The position numbers and the translations under genes are program-made. From Alcanivorax sp. (GTDB lineage: Bacteria; Pseudomonadota; Gammaproteobacteria; Pseudomonadales; Alcanivoracaceae): a stretch of 64,000 nucleotides of DNA. Shown piece after piece: positions 41,606 through 49,631 of this stretch (position 1 is the first letter of the stretch; every line of letters begins with the position of its first letter). The stretch is taken from positions 2,108,001 to 2,172,000 of the forward strand of contig NZ_CP080267.1 in NCBI RefSeq assembly GCF_019431375.1, read 5' to 3'. Under the pieces are notes generated by a model, which did no database searches, had not been told where the DNA came from, and saw only the letters and a program-made list of their open reading frames with translations.

Positions 41606-43145
41606 CCAACCTGCCTGCATATCTCACTTTACGGCTTTTCGAACAATAGTTTTCCAATCCACCAAATTGATTGGCCAAAATTGGATATTAATTGCTCTCC
41701 TTGCCGTAGAAATGAGTTGCTACTGTCAATCCCCGCGAGCTTTAACGCAACCCCAATCTTCGAGCTGGTAGGATGAGCATCACCTACTCGCATATCATAA
41801 GCTCCCGCAATTGGGCCAAATACTTTACGAGCTTTTTCGGGGCCCACCTTCTGAGCCAGCACATCCTCAAGGAGTTTATTTGAACCCAATTTATCCTTGT
41901 TTGAATGTGTTGAAAGCTTACGAAGCTCACGCACATCCAACCTATCGGAAAATATACGAACAAGTTCTTTTGCCAACCGTAGAAGAGATGCCTGATCCTT
42001 GCTGGCGAAACGAGATATATGCTTCATAGCTTCTAAGCGGTTGATGTCATGCGTGAAAAGCGGAACGTTAAAGACTTCACGAAAACCGTTTTCAAGCATA
42101 GCTATAACCTCGAAAAGAAGCTCTTCCACAGCATGGGTAGATGCCGGTTGAGCTTTTACTTGCGAATCCAATAACTCGCTTGAAACCTTCCCATCTGGAA
42201 CGACATTATGAGCTGCCCAAATATGCTGCTCCCATGCAGGAAGGCGAGCTATGTCGTAAGCGTAAATGGTAATTAAATCCGAAGAGTTTATTCCAAAGTG
42301 AACCGAATACCCGGAAGTCGATTTGATGCAGCCAGTTTCTGCTGTATACCACCCAAGCGAAAATCCACGGAGATCAAGAAGTTCGTTAACAATGCTTGAC
42401 CGAAACCACAACCATCTTCCAATGTCTTCACTATTTAATTCGGAAGACGCCAAACGAGTGCCATCGGTCTCCACTATAAACTGAGGCAGGTTTTTATCTG
42501 CATCTCCTCTTACGCGCGTGCTAATCCCTTGATGATCTATCCATTCATCTCGCCAGAACTCCCCCTCCACTCTGACACCTTCATAGCCACCTTTGTGTCC
42601 TCGGGAGCTTTCATAATCGGTGTTTTCGTTGGTTTCTGGCCCCATCACGGGAGCATCTTCATCTTCGTCTACATCAGTTCGCCAAGCGCGGAACATCGCC
42701 CAGCTTCCGCCAAAAACGTCATTGATGTCGCGAATCAGTAGTTCATATCGACCACCATCTCGATCTTCTTGATGACTCTCTAAACCCGCATATTGGCTAG
42801 TTTCAAGAGCGGTTACATTTTCCACTCTTTGACGGTAGTAGGAGAGTCGTAACGCCAAGTTCCTAGCTGCTAAGTAATCAAGCAAGTATTCTCTCTTAAT
42901 TTCGATCAGGCGCTGCTCGCCGTTCTCATCGAGAATCTCACGAGCGACAACTACAAAATTCTCCTCAGGTCTGACCCAATGAGCGCCCTCTTTTATGAGG
43001 CGGAGAGCTGAAACAAGATCAGGGTTCAATAACCATTGTCTTCCACCGACTACTGGTAGAGGCAATTCCAAGACCAAATGAACACCTATCGGTTCTTTAT
43101 CGTTATATTGATATTCATCAATTGCCGAGTAGAACCCTGTAGTGG

Positions 43146-43973
43146 TCAACTAATCCCGGACAGTGATTTAGGTTTTTCTTCTGCCACCGCAGGGGCGATT
43201 CCGCCGTTGTAGCTGTGTGGCCTGTGGTGATTGTAGTAACCCATCAGATAGTCACCGATATCTTTCTTTGCTTCAGGCAAGTTGCGGTAGCCCATTGTCG
43301 GCACCCATTCTGACTTCAGGCTACGGAACAGCCTTTCCATTGGCGCATTATCCCAGCAGTTGCCCCGCCGGCTCATGCTTTGCTGCATCCGATAGCGCCA
43401 CAACCGCTGCCGGAACATGCGACTGGCATATTGGCTGCCCTGATCCGAGTGGAACATGACTTTCTCAGGCTGACCTCGTTGCTCCCAGGCATGATCCAGG
43501 GCCTTCACCACCAGATCTGCATCCGGGTGGCTGGAGATGGCCCAGCCCACAACTCGCCGGGCGTAGAGATCCAGCACGACAGCCAGGTAACTCCAGCCTT
43601 TCCCCGTCCAGATATAGGTGATATCTCCACACCACACCTGATTCGGGGCTGCCACCGTAAACTCTCGATCCAGATGGTTCGGTATATCGGGCCGCTCTAC
43701 TGTCGCCTGCTTGTAAGCATGAGGCCCGGGCTGCTTGCAGACCAGCCCGAGTTCACGCATAAGACTGCGTACCTTGAAACGGCCAATTTCCTCCCCCTGC
43801 TCATTGAGGAGCCCTTGTATCGTACGGCTTCCCGCCGAGCTGCGACTCTGATTGAATAAGCAGTTCACTTTGGCTTTCAAGGCTACCCTCTCCGCATCAA
43901 TACGACGGCACCGCTTACGGTGTTCGTAGTAACAGGAACGATGCACATTAAACGCTGAACAGACCAATTCCAC
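43146..43973 (-). CDS. IS3-family OrfB transposase
   Basis: The 275-residue frame has the integrase-core DDE set: WCGDITYIW, FHSDQGSQYASRMFR and NAPMERLFRSLKSEW. OrfB is normally made as an OrfAB fusion by -1 frameshifting; CTAAAAAAGG upstream in OrfA is a fitting slip site, and the -1 frame may begin before the first Met. Since OrfA is broken, the fusion transposase probably cannot be made. Confidence 0.9.
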   Translation of the reverse strand: MELVCSAFNVHRSCYYEHRKRCRRIDAERVALKAKVNCLFNQSRSSAGSRTIQGLLNEQGEEIGRFKVRSLMRELGLVCKQPGPHAYKQATVERPDIPNHLDREFTVAAPNQVWCGDITYIWTGKGWSYLAVVLDLYARRVVGWAISSHPDADLVVKALDHAWEQRGQPEKVMFHSDQGSQYASRMFRQRLWRYRMQQSMSRRGNCWDNAPMERLFRSLKSEWVPTMGYRNLPEAKKDIGDYLMGYYNHHRPHSYNGGIAPAVAEEKPKSLSGIS

Positions 43974-43999
43974 AGGCTCTTGCTCACTTAATTGGTCAA

Positions 44000-44318
44000 T
44001 CAGCGCGTACGATTCCAGTCGTCCGACATCAAGAGAGCAGTAGCCTTTTTTAGAATGTTCTTCTCCCGTTCCAGGCGCTCACACCGAGCCTCACCGAGCC
44101 TCAAGCTCCTGTATCCGGCGCTGTTCCGGGGTAAGAGCCTTGCCTTTGGGGGTAACACCTTGGCGTTCAGCCTCAAGCTGCTTGACCCAGCGCCGCAGCG
44201 CGCTCTCAACTACACCAAGCGATGTGCTGGCTTGGGGAACAGTGTAGCCTTGATCCAACACCAAGCTGGCGGCTTCCTGCTTGAACTCAGGAGTAAAGGA
44301 ACGTCGTTTTCTGGTCAT
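44000..44318 (-). pseudogene. IS3-family OrfA, frameshifted by a 10-bp duplication
   Basis: The start MTRKRRSFTPEFKQEAASLV is a normal IS3 OrfA HTH. After RRIQELEAR the frame hits a stop at 44091. The 10 bases GAGGCTCGGT (minus strand) are present twice at 44083-44102; deleting one restores RIQELEARCERLEREKNILKKATALL, the expected OrfA continuation. So a tandem duplication inactivated this copy. Confidence 0.88.
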
Positions 44319-44650
44319 CTGACACCTCGATTAAGGTGGTAACTTTACCACCTACGTTGGTGTCCGGATTCATTAGACCACTACACCCATCTTCGTATGC
44401 GTAAGGGCCAATTGTCTTGCTAAGACCGATATCACCCCAACTCAATTTATCGGCGATTTCACGGTTTTCTGGTGAAAATGCAACGGACCCACAGCCAAAA
44501 AACTCGTTGCTGTAGCCTAAATTTTTAACGTTGCCGTGCTCGTTATCTACAGCCGCCCTCAAAGGCACCCAAGTCGATTTAGAAAATGCACGACGGGTTT
44601 CTTTCTTTTGGAGGATCCAATCTTGATCCATTTGTGATTAGTCTCCTTAG

Positions 44651-44709
44651 GCATAACGCTAGCAGCAGGCGCGCGACGTCAGGAGCGTCGCTTGCCTGCA
44701 ATTGTTAGC
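44651..44709 (-). other. attC-like site C
   Basis: On the minus strand GCTAACAAT opens, GCAGGCAAGCGACGC and GCGCGCCTGCTGC pair imperfectly, and CGTTATGC closes; 59 bases. The stop codon of the 110-residue cassette gene lies inside the opening core. Confidence 0.85.
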
Positions 44710-45037
44710 ACTTTTGCTTGATTTCATAACGCAGTCTTCTGATAACAAAATGGAGTTCAAGCTGCTCACAAAGGTATTCGTCTATAACTCCAAAATCAGA
44801 ATACTGGCTAATATTGAAGCCTTCTTCTATGTCGTTGTACCAGATCACTCTAGCTCCCAAAATCCCGACCACGAAAAAGCCTCCACCGTGGCGCCCCCAT
44901 GGGTCAAGCCGCCACTTAATTGGTGCAATTTTTACTCGATTCCACAACTCTCGTTCTTCTGGCTCCATACACCAATAGTGTGTATCAATGAGATCATTGA
45001 GTTCTTTTAAAGGAATTGGAGTCCACTTCATGCTCAT
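44705..45037 (-). CDS. Unknown protein of cassette 6
   Basis: This 110-residue soluble protein is rich in Trp and acidic residues (LIDTHYWCMEPEERELWNRVKIAPIKW, VIWYNDIEEGF). No signal or membrane segment and no family I recognise. The stop TAA falls in the opening core of site C, and the start follows the closing core of site D by about 13 bases. Confidence 0.72.
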   Translation of the reverse strand: MSMKWTPIPLKELNDLIDTHYWCMEPEERELWNRVKIAPIKWRLDPWGRHGGGFFVVGILGARVIWYNDIEEGFNISQYSDFGVIDEYLCEQLELHFVIRRLRYEIKQKC

Positions 45038-45049
45038 ATCTTTTTTGGA

Positions 45050-45100
45050 TGCTAACGCCTAGCACAGCCGCCGAAGGTCGGCATGCTGCTACTTGTTAGC
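45050..45100 (-). other. attC-like site D
   Basis: On the minus strand GCTAACAAG opens, AGCAGCATGCCGACC and GGCGGCTGTGCT form the stem, and CGTTAGCA closes; 51 bases. Confidence 0.85.
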
Positions 45101-45475
45101 AGCATCTTTGCTGCGCATGAACTGCATACTATACGCACCTGCCACACCTCCAGTGACACCGAGGAGCGCATAGAAACCCATAATGGCTATATCGAACTTC
45201 GATACTGTCGAGAGCCCTATCCCTGCGGCAGCACCAGCGAACCCTCCAAGCAAGAGAAACCACTTTGAGCGAATACCAGTGCTCAACACCATCTCAGCCG
45301 CAATTGATATGAGAACAGCAGGCGTCAGCATTAGGATTAAGGAAAAGCCGACGATGCTTGCGACCACTTCCGGCCAAGCTGACCATCGTTGCTCCGAAAT
45401 TAGTAGCGCCATGATGAGCAATGCATCAACAACCACTATTGGGACTAGCGCCCCCACAACCACCCTTCCAAACAC
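45089..45475 (-). CDS. Membrane protein of cassette 5
   Basis: The 128-residue protein has about four hydrophobic helices (VVVGALVPIVVVDALLIMALL; VASIVGFSLILMLTPAVLISI; WFLLLGGFAGAAAGIGL; IMGFYALLGVTGGVAGAY). No family is recognised. The frame begins with GTG at 45475 and its last codons run through the opening core of site D. Small polytopic proteins are frequent in chromosomal cassette arrays. Confidence 0.7.
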   Translation of the reverse strand: MFGRVVVGALVPIVVVDALLIMALLISEQRWSAWPEVVASIVGFSLILMLTPAVLISIAAEMVLSTGIRSKWFLLLGGFAGAAAGIGLSTVSKFDIAIMGFYALLGVTGGVAGAYSMQFMRSKDAANK

Positions 45476-45493
45476 CCCATCAATTCCCTTTCT

Positions 45494-45541
45494 TGCTAAC
45501 GCCCGCCATCATGCGCTTGTCGCATGCATGGCATTGTTAAG
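45494..45541 (-). other. attC-like site E
   Basis: On the minus strand CTTAACAAT opens, TGCCATGCATGCG and CGCATGATGGC pair, and CGTTAGCA closes; 48 bases, the most compact site in the array. Confidence 0.87.
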
Positions 45542-45905
45542 AATTATCCTCTTTGCCGAATAGTGCTCTATTACGAACAAAAACAACTACTGCAAATACT
45601 ATAAAGCCCAGCCCCATGAGGAACGGCAAGCTCATAACACCGCCTCTTGAGTAGTAACCAAACCCAGAGAACAAAATCCCCATGAACAGATAAAGCACTG
45701 GTGCTATCACCGTATTTGCTGGTGCCGCTGCATACACCTTCGCATTCTTCTCAATAATCATATTCATCGCTTCAACTTGATTCTCATGCTTACCCTTGCA
45801 GGCGAGACCATGGTTCAAGTCAGCAGCGCAGCTTGAGCAAATCCCCTTGCTACAACACTTACATGTACCCACTGCTGATGTGCCTGGGTGGTTAAAGCAA
45901 TCCAT
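45537..45905 (-). CDS. B-box-type zinc-finger membrane protein of cassette 4
   Basis: The 122-residue protein begins with a cysteine/histidine cluster, CFNHPGTSAVGTCKCC then CSSCAADLNHGLACKGKHE, a B-box-like zinc-binding layout. Two transmembrane helices follow (about 68-85 and 93-112). Bacterial proteins of this build are of unknown role; the finger would face the cytoplasm. The stop TAA lies in the opening core of site E. Confidence 0.78.
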   Translation of the reverse strand: MDCFNHPGTSAVGTCKCCSKGICSSCAADLNHGLACKGKHENQVEAMNMIIEKNAKVYAAAPANTVIAPVLYLFMGILFSGFGYYSRGGVMSLPFLMGLGFIVFAVVVFVRNRALFGKEDNS

Positions 45906-45918
45906 ATCTCCCCCTGAT

Positions 45919-45969
45919 TCTTAACGCCCGCCTCAGCCGCCGAAGTTCGGCCTGAAGGCCCTTGTTAAA
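45919..45969 (-). other. attC-like site F
   Basis: On the minus strand TTTAACAAG opens, GGCCTTCAGGCCG and CGGCTGAGGCGG form the stem, and CGTTAAGA closes; 51 bases. It belongs to the 88-codon cassette gene cut by IS5. Confidence 0.82.
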
Positions 45970-45990
45970 TAGAACTTACAACTTACTTAA

Positions 45991-47141
45991 GGAACCTCTG
46001 AAAAACTCCCCGACTTTGCCATAATCAGGGCTTTCTATCAGCCACTTTCCGGGAATGCCATGAGCCAGCTGACTTTTGCCGAAGCCGAATATGAACACAA
46101 GAAGCGCAAGACCCGGCGGGAAGTGTTCCTTGAGAAGTTGGATCAGTTGCTACCCTGGAAGGCGCTGGAGTCCACGATTGCGGTCTATTACGCCTCCGGT
46201 AGCACTGGCCGGCCGCCGTATCCGCTCTCCAGCATGCTGCGCATTCATGTCATGCAGATCATCTACAACCTGAGTGATCCGGCGATGGAAGATGCCTTGT
46301 ATGAGATCGAGTCTATGCGCCGTTTCGCAGGGATTCGGCTCTCTCGGGTTCCTGATGAGACAACGATCCTGAACTTCCGGCACCTGCTGGAGCAGCACAC
46401 TCTTGGCAAGAAGCTGTTCAAGAAGATCAACCGTCAGTTGGCACGACATGGCCTGATGGTTCGGGAAGGCAGCATCGTTGATGCGACGATTATCGAAGCG
46501 CCCAGCTCGACGAAGAACAAAGGTAAGGCTCGTGATCCGGAGATGCACCAGACCAAGAAAGGCAATCAATGGCACTTTGGCATGAAGTGCCATATTGGCG
46601 TCGATGACACGGTGGGTCTGATTCATAGCCTTGCCACTACCGCCGCGAATGAGCATGACCTGACGGCATCAGACCAGCTTTTGCATGGCAAAGAGAAACG
46701 TGTCTGGGGAGACGCGGGTTATTGCGGTATCGAGAAACGCGAAGAGCACAAGAACCGTAAAGTGGATTGGTTTATCGCTGAGCGTCCTGGTAAGCGCTCC
46801 ACGATGTCGAAGGTTGCGCTGGAATGCGAAACCATCAAAGCCAGCGTACGTGCCAAAGTGGAACATCCCTTCCGAGTGATCAAAGGCATGTTCGGTTACA
46901 GCAAGGTTCGCTACCGGGGTCTGGCGAAAAATACCAACCGGCTCTATCTCCTGGCGGGGCTGCACAACCTGTTGAGGGTGAAACGGGTGCTGCTGCCCTA
47001 GGGGCAGTGCGCCTGATTGCCGCTAAAGTGCGGCAATCAGGCGAAAAAATGAACACTCAAGAGTGAATTGTGGCCTGAATTTGATGGCAGAAGCCTGTTG
47101 ATCATCGTAAAGGCGAAAAAAGCGAGTTATTCAGACCTTCC
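45991..47141 (+). mobile_element. IS5-family insertion sequence, copy 2
   Basis: The element is 1151 bp, the same length and ends as copy 1 at 2823-3973, with TTAA duplicated at 45987-45990 and 47142-47145 (a YTAR target). It lies between the 88-codon cassette gene and its attC site F. Confidence 0.95.
46060..47001 (+). CDS. IS5-family transposase (copy 2)
   Basis: A 313-residue intact DDE transposase equal to that of copy 1 except for two residues (VYYASGSTGRPPYPLSS here). The seven base differences between copies fall within 46190-46239, five of them silent. Motifs and completeness are as in copy 1, so this copy could be the source or a recent descendant. Confidence 0.95.
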   Translation: MSQLTFAEAEYEHKKRKTRREVFLEKLDQLLPWKALESTIAVYYASGSTGRPPYPLSSMLRIHVMQIIYNLSDPAMEDALYEIESMRRFAGIRLSRVPDETTILNFRHLLEQHTLGKKLFKKINRQLARHGLMVREGSIVDATIIEAPSSTKNKGKARDPEMHQTKKGNQWHFGMKCHIGVDDTVGLIHSLATTAANEHDLTASDQLLHGKEKRVWGDAGYCGIEKREEHKNRKVDWFIAERPGKRSTMSKVALECETIKASVRAKVEHPFRVIKGMFGYSKVRYRGLAKNTNRLYLLAGLHNLLRVKRVLLP

Positions 47142-47427
47142 TTAACGCGGTTAAAAATAATTCTTGCAGCCAGAAACAACGCATCTACAGACTTGAAAAC
47201 CACTATAACGGTTAATGGCGCCTCTAAAATGCACAATGAGAAAAGCATAACCACTCTATGCGCCGGTTGATCCCTAACCACAGTATCAGCCTCAAAACCC
47301 AACAGCGTTGCAGTTACAGATATGAGCAATGCATAGCCTACACCCATCAAAATCGCTTTTATGAAATTAACGAGAACAGATAAATAACCGTAGCCTTCGT
47401 TCAAAAAATACTGCCTATATCAATTTC

Positions 47428-47524
47428 ATTTAACGCCTCAAACACCGGCTTGGTGAAGTTGGCGGCTTTCTTGGGACAAAAAAGGTGACAGCTTTACCAA
47501 GTCCGTGTGCTTTGACTTGTTACA
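47428..47524 (-). other. attC-like site G
   Basis: On the minus strand TGTAACAAG opens and CGTTAAAT closes, 97 bases apart, making it the longest site in the array. The arms contain CAAAGCACACGGACTTGG and CCAAGCCGGTGTTTGAGG as imperfect complements. Confidence 0.72.
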
Positions 47525-47867
47525 TTTTGACGGTGAAGCCATTGCTGATTACCTCAAGCTGCCCGCAACCATTAAAATTGAATTTGTAGTGCTTGTACTC
47601 TTCTTGTGAGCCAATTTCGCCTTGTCGTATATGCTCTGCTAGCCATTCAGACTCGTTAATAATATGGCACCTATCGTATTCTTCGCCTTCAATGAAGGTT
47701 TCGATCATTTGCCATTTAAATGCAACAATATCTGAAAAAAACACTTCACGCGGATTTTCTTGCCAATCTTTAAATTTAAGGACTAAGTCTCCCTCATCCA
47801 TATTGATGTCTGGGAAGCCAGCATCCGCGGTTGAAAACCCTGGTTCTATTATTTCTGCTCTTTCCAT
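47520..47867 (-). CDS. Unknown acidic protein of cassette 2
   Basis: This 115-residue, acidic, soluble protein (MERAEIIEPGFSTADAGFPD; VLKFKDWQENPREVFFSDIV; YKHYKFNFNGCGQLEVISNG) has an alternating beta-strand pattern and belongs to no family I can name. The stop TAA falls within the opening core of site G and the start follows the closing core of site H by 17 bases. Confidence 0.72.
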   Translation of the reverse strand: MERAEIIEPGFSTADAGFPDINMDEGDLVLKFKDWQENPREVFFSDIVAFKWQMIETFIEGEEYDRCHIINESEWLAEHIRQGEIGSQEEYKHYKFNFNGCGQLEVISNGFTVKM

Positions 47868-47884
47868 GCTCGATCTATTTTGAA

Positions 47885-47952
47885 ATGTAACGCCAAACTC
47901 AGCGGACTAATTGAGCGCAGCGAAATTTGATCCGCTGCAGTTTCTTGTTAGG
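47885..47952 (-). other. attC-like site H
   Basis: On the minus strand CCTAACAAG opens, GCAGCGGATCAAATTTCGCTG and the region to AGTCCGCTGAG form the imperfect stem, and CGTTACAT closes; 68 bases. Confidence 0.82.
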
Positions 47953-48283
47953 GAGCAGTTATTAAGACCACCAAAAGATACATGACAAACAATAACACCC
48001 CCACAGGCAGAAGCACCCTTACCCTTTTCGCATATGTGACAGCCATTGGCGAGCTCAACTCTTCAATCTTGGAACTATAAATAATCTTTATGAGCTTAAC
48101 CTGGACATTAGGATCTCCATATCTCGGCAAACCTGTGCAGAAAATACTTAGTGACGATTGAGCTTCCAGCCACTCAGGCTTCTCCTTCTCAACAATGCGG
48201 AAAAATCGCACAGCCGAATATATATGCAACAGAACTATGCAGGAAAAAACCACCGCCCAAAACTGGATAATGAGCTCCAACAT
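47948..48283 (-). CDS. Membrane protein of cassette 1
   Basis: The 111-residue protein has one N-terminal helix (IIQFWAVVFSCIVLLHIYSAV) and one C-terminal helix (VRVLLPVGVLLFVMYLLVVLI) with a charged middle. No family recognised. It is the first cassette counted from the leader side: its ATG lies eight bases after CCCTAAC (48291-48297; GTTAGGG on the minus strand), the first core site of the array. Confidence 0.72.
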   Translation of the reverse strand: MLELIIQFWAVVFSCIVLLHIYSAVRFFRIVEKEKPEWLEAQSSLSIFCTGLPRYGDPNVQVKLIKIIYSSKIEELSSPMAVTYAKRVRVLLPVGVLLFVMYLLVVLITAP

Positions 48284-48290
48284 CTCTTGA

Positions 48291-48399
48291 CCCTAACAGT
48301 GTATTCAATTGCAGATGCGATATAACACTTTGCTGTATATCCCTTATCAACGCCGACTCAAGAACCACATTAAATCGACAACAAACCAGCAACTTACCC
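48291..48399 (-). other. Array leader, possible attI remnant
   Basis: This stretch upstream of the first cassette has no gene and starts with a GTTAGGG core site (minus strand). With the IS removed it would continue at 49632. The position is where an attI site and cassette promoter would lie, but I find neither with certainty. Confidence 0.4.
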
Positions 48400-48417
48400 T
48401 GAATCGCCACCAGTTCT

Positions 48418-49290
48418 CTAGACACTTCCCTGCCGTTCTTGGTGACGCTTTTCATACTCTACCGGTGACAGCTTTTCATTAGAACCATGGCGTCGACGGT
48501 TGTTATAGAACATCTCGATATAATCAAAAATATCTGCCCGGGCCGCGTCCCGACTGCTGTAAATCTTTCGCTTTATTCTCTCCCGCTTCAACAGCTGGAA
48601 GAAGCTCTCAGCAACAGCATTGTCGTGGCAGTTACCGCGCCGACTCATACTCCCCTCCAGCTCATGCGCCTTCAGAAACGAGTCCCAGTCGTGGCTGGTG
48701 TATTGGCTTCCTTGGTCGGAGTGAACAACCACCTTGCCCTCAGGCTTGCGACGCCAGACCGCCATCAGCAGCGCATCCAGCGCCAGTTCCTTGGTTATCC
48801 TGGATTGCATTGACCAACCGATCACCCGTCTTGAGAACAGATCTAGAACAACCGCCAGATACAGCCAGCCTTCATGTGTGCGGATATAGGTAATATCCGT
48901 TACCCAGCTCTCGTTCGGGGCTTGCGGATTGAACTGGCGCTGAAGGATATTCGGTGTCACCTTGTGCAGCTCCCCAGCCCTATGGCGTGGTTTACGATAC
49001 CCCACCTGCGCTCGTATTCCTGCGTGGCGCATCAGGCGGTGGACTCGATTGGGCCCGCATCGCTCGCCATACTCGCGCAGATCGGTATGAACCTTCCGGT
49101 AGCCATACACGGCCCCGGATTCCAGCCAGAACTGCTTGATCAGCCCGGACAGGCGCTCGTCCTCGATTGCACGAGCTGAACGAGGCTGTCTCTGCCAGGC
49201 GTAAAAGCCACTGGGGTGAACGTCCAACAGAGAACACAGTGAGCGGATTGGCCACCGCTCGCTGTGCTCCTGAATGAAGGCGTACCTCAA
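48418..49290 (-). CDS. IS3-family OrfB transposase
   Basis: The 290-residue OrfB has an N-terminal HTH_21-type region (AVYGYRKVHTDLREYG) and an rve core with SWVTDITYIRTHEGW, VVHSDQGSQYTSHDW and NAVAESFFQLLKRERI, the DDE residues. It overlaps the end of OrfA. The slip sequence CTAAAAAAAGCC near the end of OrfA supports a -1 frameshift fusion. The element appears intact. Confidence 0.92.
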   Translation of the reverse strand: MRYAFIQEHSERWPIRSLCSLLDVHPSGFYAWQRQPRSARAIEDERLSGLIKQFWLESGAVYGYRKVHTDLREYGERCGPNRVHRLMRHAGIRAQVGYRKPRHRAGELHKVTPNILQRQFNPQAPNESWVTDITYIRTHEGWLYLAVVLDLFSRRVIGWSMQSRITKELALDALLMAVWRRKPEGKVVVHSDQGSQYTSHDWDSFLKAHELEGSMSRRGNCHDNAVAESFFQLLKRERIKRKIYSSRDAARADIFDYIEMFYNNRRRHGSNEKLSPVEYEKRHQERQGSV

Positions 49291-49565
49291 TCGGACTGAC
49301 TGGCGAAGTACGCCGCGGCTTTTTTTAGGATGTCTCGCTCTTCGGTAACGCGCTTGAGCTCTTTCTGGAGCCGGCGAATCTCGGCTTGGTCATCTGCATT
49401 GGCCTGATGCTGCTCGGAATCCGGGCCAAACTTCCTGATCCAGGCGTACAGGCTATGGGTGGTGACGCCGAGTCGGTCAGCCACTTGGGCCACACTGTGA
49501 CCACGATCCGTCACCTGGCGAACCGCCTCAATCTTGAATTCTTCGGGATAGCGTTTGCTACTCAT
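49287..49565 (-). CDS. IS3-family OrfA
   Basis: From ATG 49565 the protein has 92 residues: an HTH (YPEEFKIEAVRQVTDRGHSV, then VADRLGVTTHSLYAWIRKFG) followed by a leucine-zipper-like coiled coil (EIRRLQKELKRVTEERDILKKAAAYFA), the normal OrfA build. It binds the terminal repeats and contributes to the OrfAB fusion. Confidence 0.9.
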   Translation of the reverse strand: MSSKRYPEEFKIEAVRQVTDRGHSVAQVADRLGVTTHSLYAWIRKFGPDSEQHQANADDQAEIRRLQKELKRVTEERDILKKAAAYFASQSD

Positions 49566-49631
49566 AGATACCTCTCTGATTGCCATTTTGGATGGCTGAA
49601 AGGTGTCTAGCAAACTGGTGGCGATTCACCC

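Larger units (their letters stand above)
43138..44385 (-). mobile_element. IS3-family element, 1248 bp
   Basis: Terminal inverted repeats begin TGTAGTGGTC at both ends and continue with a shared CGGACA. The target duplication is CCC (43135-43137 and 44386-44388). It encodes OrfA (frameshifted) and OrfB on the minus strand. It lies inside the 583-codon cassette gene. Confidence 0.93.
41629..44631 (-). pseudogene. 583-codon cassette gene interrupted by an IS3-family element
   Basis: The 5' part (44631-44386, 82 codons, RBS AAGGAG upstream) and the 3' part (43134-41629, 501 codons) rejoin in frame once the 1248-bp IS and one CCC duplication are removed (YAYEDG followed by FYSAIDEYQYND). The intact product would be a soluble 583-residue protein, very large for a cassette. 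I recognise no family. Near the C-terminus AYDMRVGDAHPTSS contains an R-x4-H arrangement like that of HEPN ribonucleases, in a helical region; this is only a hint. The gene is now broken; the 3' part retains a 506-codon frame whose first codons come from the IS. Confidence 0.85.
45983..47404 (-). pseudogene. 88-codon membrane-protein cassette gene (3) hit by IS5 at its stop
   Basis: The frame starts at ATG 47404 and encodes two or three hydrophobic helices (FIKAILMGVGYALLISVTATLL; VVMLFSLCILEAPLTVIVVF). The IS5 copy inserted at TTAA, inside the last codons. Without it the frame ends IIFNRVK-stop (TAA at 45985-45983) after 88 residues; with it the protein gains 12 residues from the IS and stops at 47102. 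Because only the tail changes, a working protein may still be made. No family recognised. Confidence 0.75.
40953..48297 (-). other. Integron-type cassette array without integrase
   Basis: Eight consecutive minus-strand units each consist of one gene whose stop lies at or just before a TAACAA-type site, then an imperfect hairpin and a GCGTTA-type site, the pattern of attC recombination sites. Gene starts follow 15-30 bases after the preceding site. The genes are small, unrelated, mostly of unknown function and AT-richer than the flanking core genes. No intI is visible on either strand to argA or ilvD, so this is best called a cluster of attC sites lacking an integrase (CALIN) or an array detached from its integrase. 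Three IS elements interrupt or border it. Confidence 0.85.
48400..49628 (-). mobile_element. IS3-family element, 1229 bp
   Basis: Terminal repeats TGAATCGCCACCAGT at both ends, with CTAGACAC shared a few bases inside, and a CCC duplication at 48397-48399 and 49629-49631. It encodes OrfA and OrfB on the minus strand and lies in the array leader between cassette 1 and ilvD. Confidence 0.93.

Noticed and set aside
40953..48297. Integron integrase gene within or beside the array
   Set aside because: No frame between argA and ilvD has tyrosine-recombinase motifs; the only tyrosine recombinase in the window is the unrelated island integrase at 5162-6496.
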